Shown: positions 4,897 to 6,058 of the stretch, piece by piece
Layout of the letters: every line of letters begins with the position of its first letter
Numbering within the stretch: position 1 is the first letter of the stretch
Assembly: GCA_003164155.1 (NCBI GenBank)
Contig: PLSG01000376.1
Span: forward strand, 1 to 6,058
Origin: Parachlamydiaceae bacterium
Lineage (GTDB): Bacteria; Chlamydiota; Chlamydiia; Chlamydiales; Parachlamydiaceae
Length of the DNA stretch: 6,058 nucleotides
Direction of reading: 5' to 3'
Position numbers and translations under genes: made by a program
The notes under the pieces: model-generated
Seen by the model: the letters and a program-made list of their open reading frames with translations, nothing else
Database searches by the model: none
Told to the model about the DNA's origin: nothing

Positions 4897-6058
4897 GCGT
4901 TTCTTGCTTTATGGTTATCTCATCAATGGTAGCAACAGCTTCTCCATCGCACATCAGAAAGCGCACCTTCTGATCATTGGAGAGAGATTTAACAGTAGTT
5001 ATAACCGAACGATCTTTTTCCGAAAAGAGGATAGTATATCCCTTAGCCAAGACATTGCGCGGATTGACGGCCGCCAGGCGCAAAGCTAGGGAATGAAAGC
5101 GCTCTTTTTGCCGATCATAGACATGCAGGAACAGCTGATCTAGCCTGCGCTGCAACAGCTGAGCTGGACAGAGCAGCTTCCGTTTTTCCAACCCCCTCAG
5201 GCAAGCGGCATCTACGCCGCTTTGCACTTGCGCAAGCAAAGCGCGCTTTGCGCCCACATACTGCAAAAGGGTGGTTTGAAGGGCCTTATCGGCATAAGCC
5301 AGCTTCTGCCTCCAGTGGAGTATCTGAGAAGTGGGCTTGGAAGCCTCCAGCTGGCGACGTCTAGCTTCCAACAGCATCCGTTTATGCTGCAAGTTGAGCT
5401 TAAGATATTGATCCGTCTCACTCCGGAAGTTATCCAGCCTTTGCATCCATAGCCCCAACACGGCCTGCGGCGAAGCAAACAGAGGATGCCGCACGATCCC
5501 GGTCAGCCGCTGTCGCTGATGCCTGAGCATATGCGCAAGCGATTGGTCCAACCTGCGCCTGGTTTGCTCCAGATAATGCAGCTGTTGAGCCTTTTCCGCG
5601 ATGACCATCTCTGCTGCCGCCGACGGCGTCGGAGCGCGCACATCCGCCACATAATCGGCAATGCAATGGTCGGTCTCATGCCCTACGGCCGAGATGATGG
5701 GGATTTGGCTATTGAAAATAGCCTCGGCCACGATCTCTTCGTTGAAAGCCCACAAATCCTCAATGCTCCCCCCCCCGCGTCCGACGATCATCACGTCTAC
5801 CAAGCTATATTTATTGAACTGGGCAATAGCTTGCGCAATCTCTTGGGCCGCACCCTCGCCCTGCACTTTGACGGGATAGAGAATGAGCGAAAAGCCGGAA
5901 AAACGGCGCGACAAAACATTCAGAATATCTTGGATAGCCGCCCCGGTAGGACTGGTGACCACGCCAATTCTTTTGGGGAACCTAGGCAGAGGTTTTTTGT
6001 GCTCTGGCGAAAACCACCCCTTGAGGCGCAGCTTGGTTTTTAACTCTTCGAGTTTTAA
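4886..6058 (-). CDS. xseA: Exonuclease VII large subunit (5' end outside window)
   Basis: The reading frame stays open to the right edge, so 390 residues are visible and the N-terminal OB-fold part (roughly 100 residues) is missing; an apparent GTG start at 5962 is internal. The visible part opens with LKLEELKTKLRLKGWFSPEH and then KKPLPRFPKRIGVVTSPTGA, the usual link into the catalytic domain. The catalytic signatures follow: GRGGGSIEDLWAFNEE (visible residues 93-108), SAVGHETD (123-130) and ADVRAPTPSAAAE (138-150). A long charged helical region with many Q, R and L residues (about 150-330) is the coiled coil that carries XseB subunits. The end has the family signature NVLAKGYTILF. It is the most upstream operon gene seen here; the operon promoter lies beyond the window. 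Function confident. Confidence 0.95.
   Translation of the reverse strand, partial: LKLEELKTKLRLKGWFSPEHKKPLPRFPKRIGVVTSPTGAAIQDILNVLSRRFSGFSLILYPVKVQGEGAAQEIAQAIAQFNKYSLVDVMIVGRGGGSIEDLWAFNEEIVAEAIFNSQIPIISAVGHETDHCIADYVADVRAPTPSAAAEMVIAEKAQQLHYLEQTRRRLDQSLAHMLRHQRQRLTGIVRHPLFASPQAVLGLWMQRLDNFRSETDQYLKLNLQHKRMLLEARRRQLEASKPTSQILHWRQKLAYADKALQTTLLQYVGAKRALLAQVQSGVDAACLRGLEKRKLLCPAQLLQRRLDQLFLHVYDRQKERFHSLALRLAAVNPRNVLAKGYTILFSEKDRSVITTVKSLSNDQKVRFLMCDGEAVATIDEITIKQETHEF

Noticed and set aside
5486..6043. 185-residue plus-strand open frame
   Set aside because: Antisense to the catalytic core of xseA; arginine- and proline-rich shadow translation.
5962..6058. GTG at 5962 as the true xseA start
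   Set aside because: The frame stays open to the window edge and the upstream codons encode the conserved PLPRFPKRIG segment, so the start lies outside.

Overview
The window looks chromosomal and bacterial. It is most consistent with a Chlamydia-related lineage (order Chlamydiales, an environmental or amoeba-associated family). Two things suggest this: the tight gene order xseA-xseB-dxs, which I recall from the chlamydial chromosome, and the style of the Dxs protein (a GDA motif where most Dxs have GDG, then a long run ISKNVGAITHILSR). This is inferred from memory, without a database search. By hand count of sampled lines, the housekeeping operon is about 50% G+C and the left quarter about 40%.

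Layout. Positions 1-138 hold no gene, only a large imperfect inverted repeat. Positions 139-441 (minus) hold an open frame with no start codon that looks like the 3' remnant of a broken gene. Positions 428-1017 (minus) are a complete two-gene toxin-antitoxin module: an AbrB/SpoVT-like antitoxin followed by a RelE/ParE-superfamily toxin. Its control region holds a promoter, a perfect 13-bp palindrome and a 17-bp sequence repeated with a 20-bp period. Facing away from it, 1239-1511 (plus) encodes a ribbon-helix-helix antitoxin-like protein with no toxin next to it; a strong hairpin terminator follows. Positions 1512-1752 are non-coding and packed with nested inverted repeats and degenerate TTTGCG words.

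The rest (1753-6058, all minus) is one compact operon transcribed right to left: xseA (5' end outside the window), xseB, dxs and nadK. Junctions are an 11-bp overlap, a 1-bp TAATG overlap and a 4-bp gap, so translation is probably coupled. XseA and XseB form exonuclease VII (DNA repair and recombination). Dxs makes 1-deoxy-D-xylulose 5-phosphate, the entry to the MEP isoprenoid pathway and a thiamine and pyridoxal precursor. NadK makes NADP, whose reduced form is used by the next MEP step.

The operon is ordinary core metabolism. The accessory stretch 1-1752 is the part worth a second look: a complete toxin-antitoxin pair, a solitary antitoxin, a gene remnant and repeat-rich DNA together. I see no CRISPR array, RNA gene, transposase, phage gene or clear new system.
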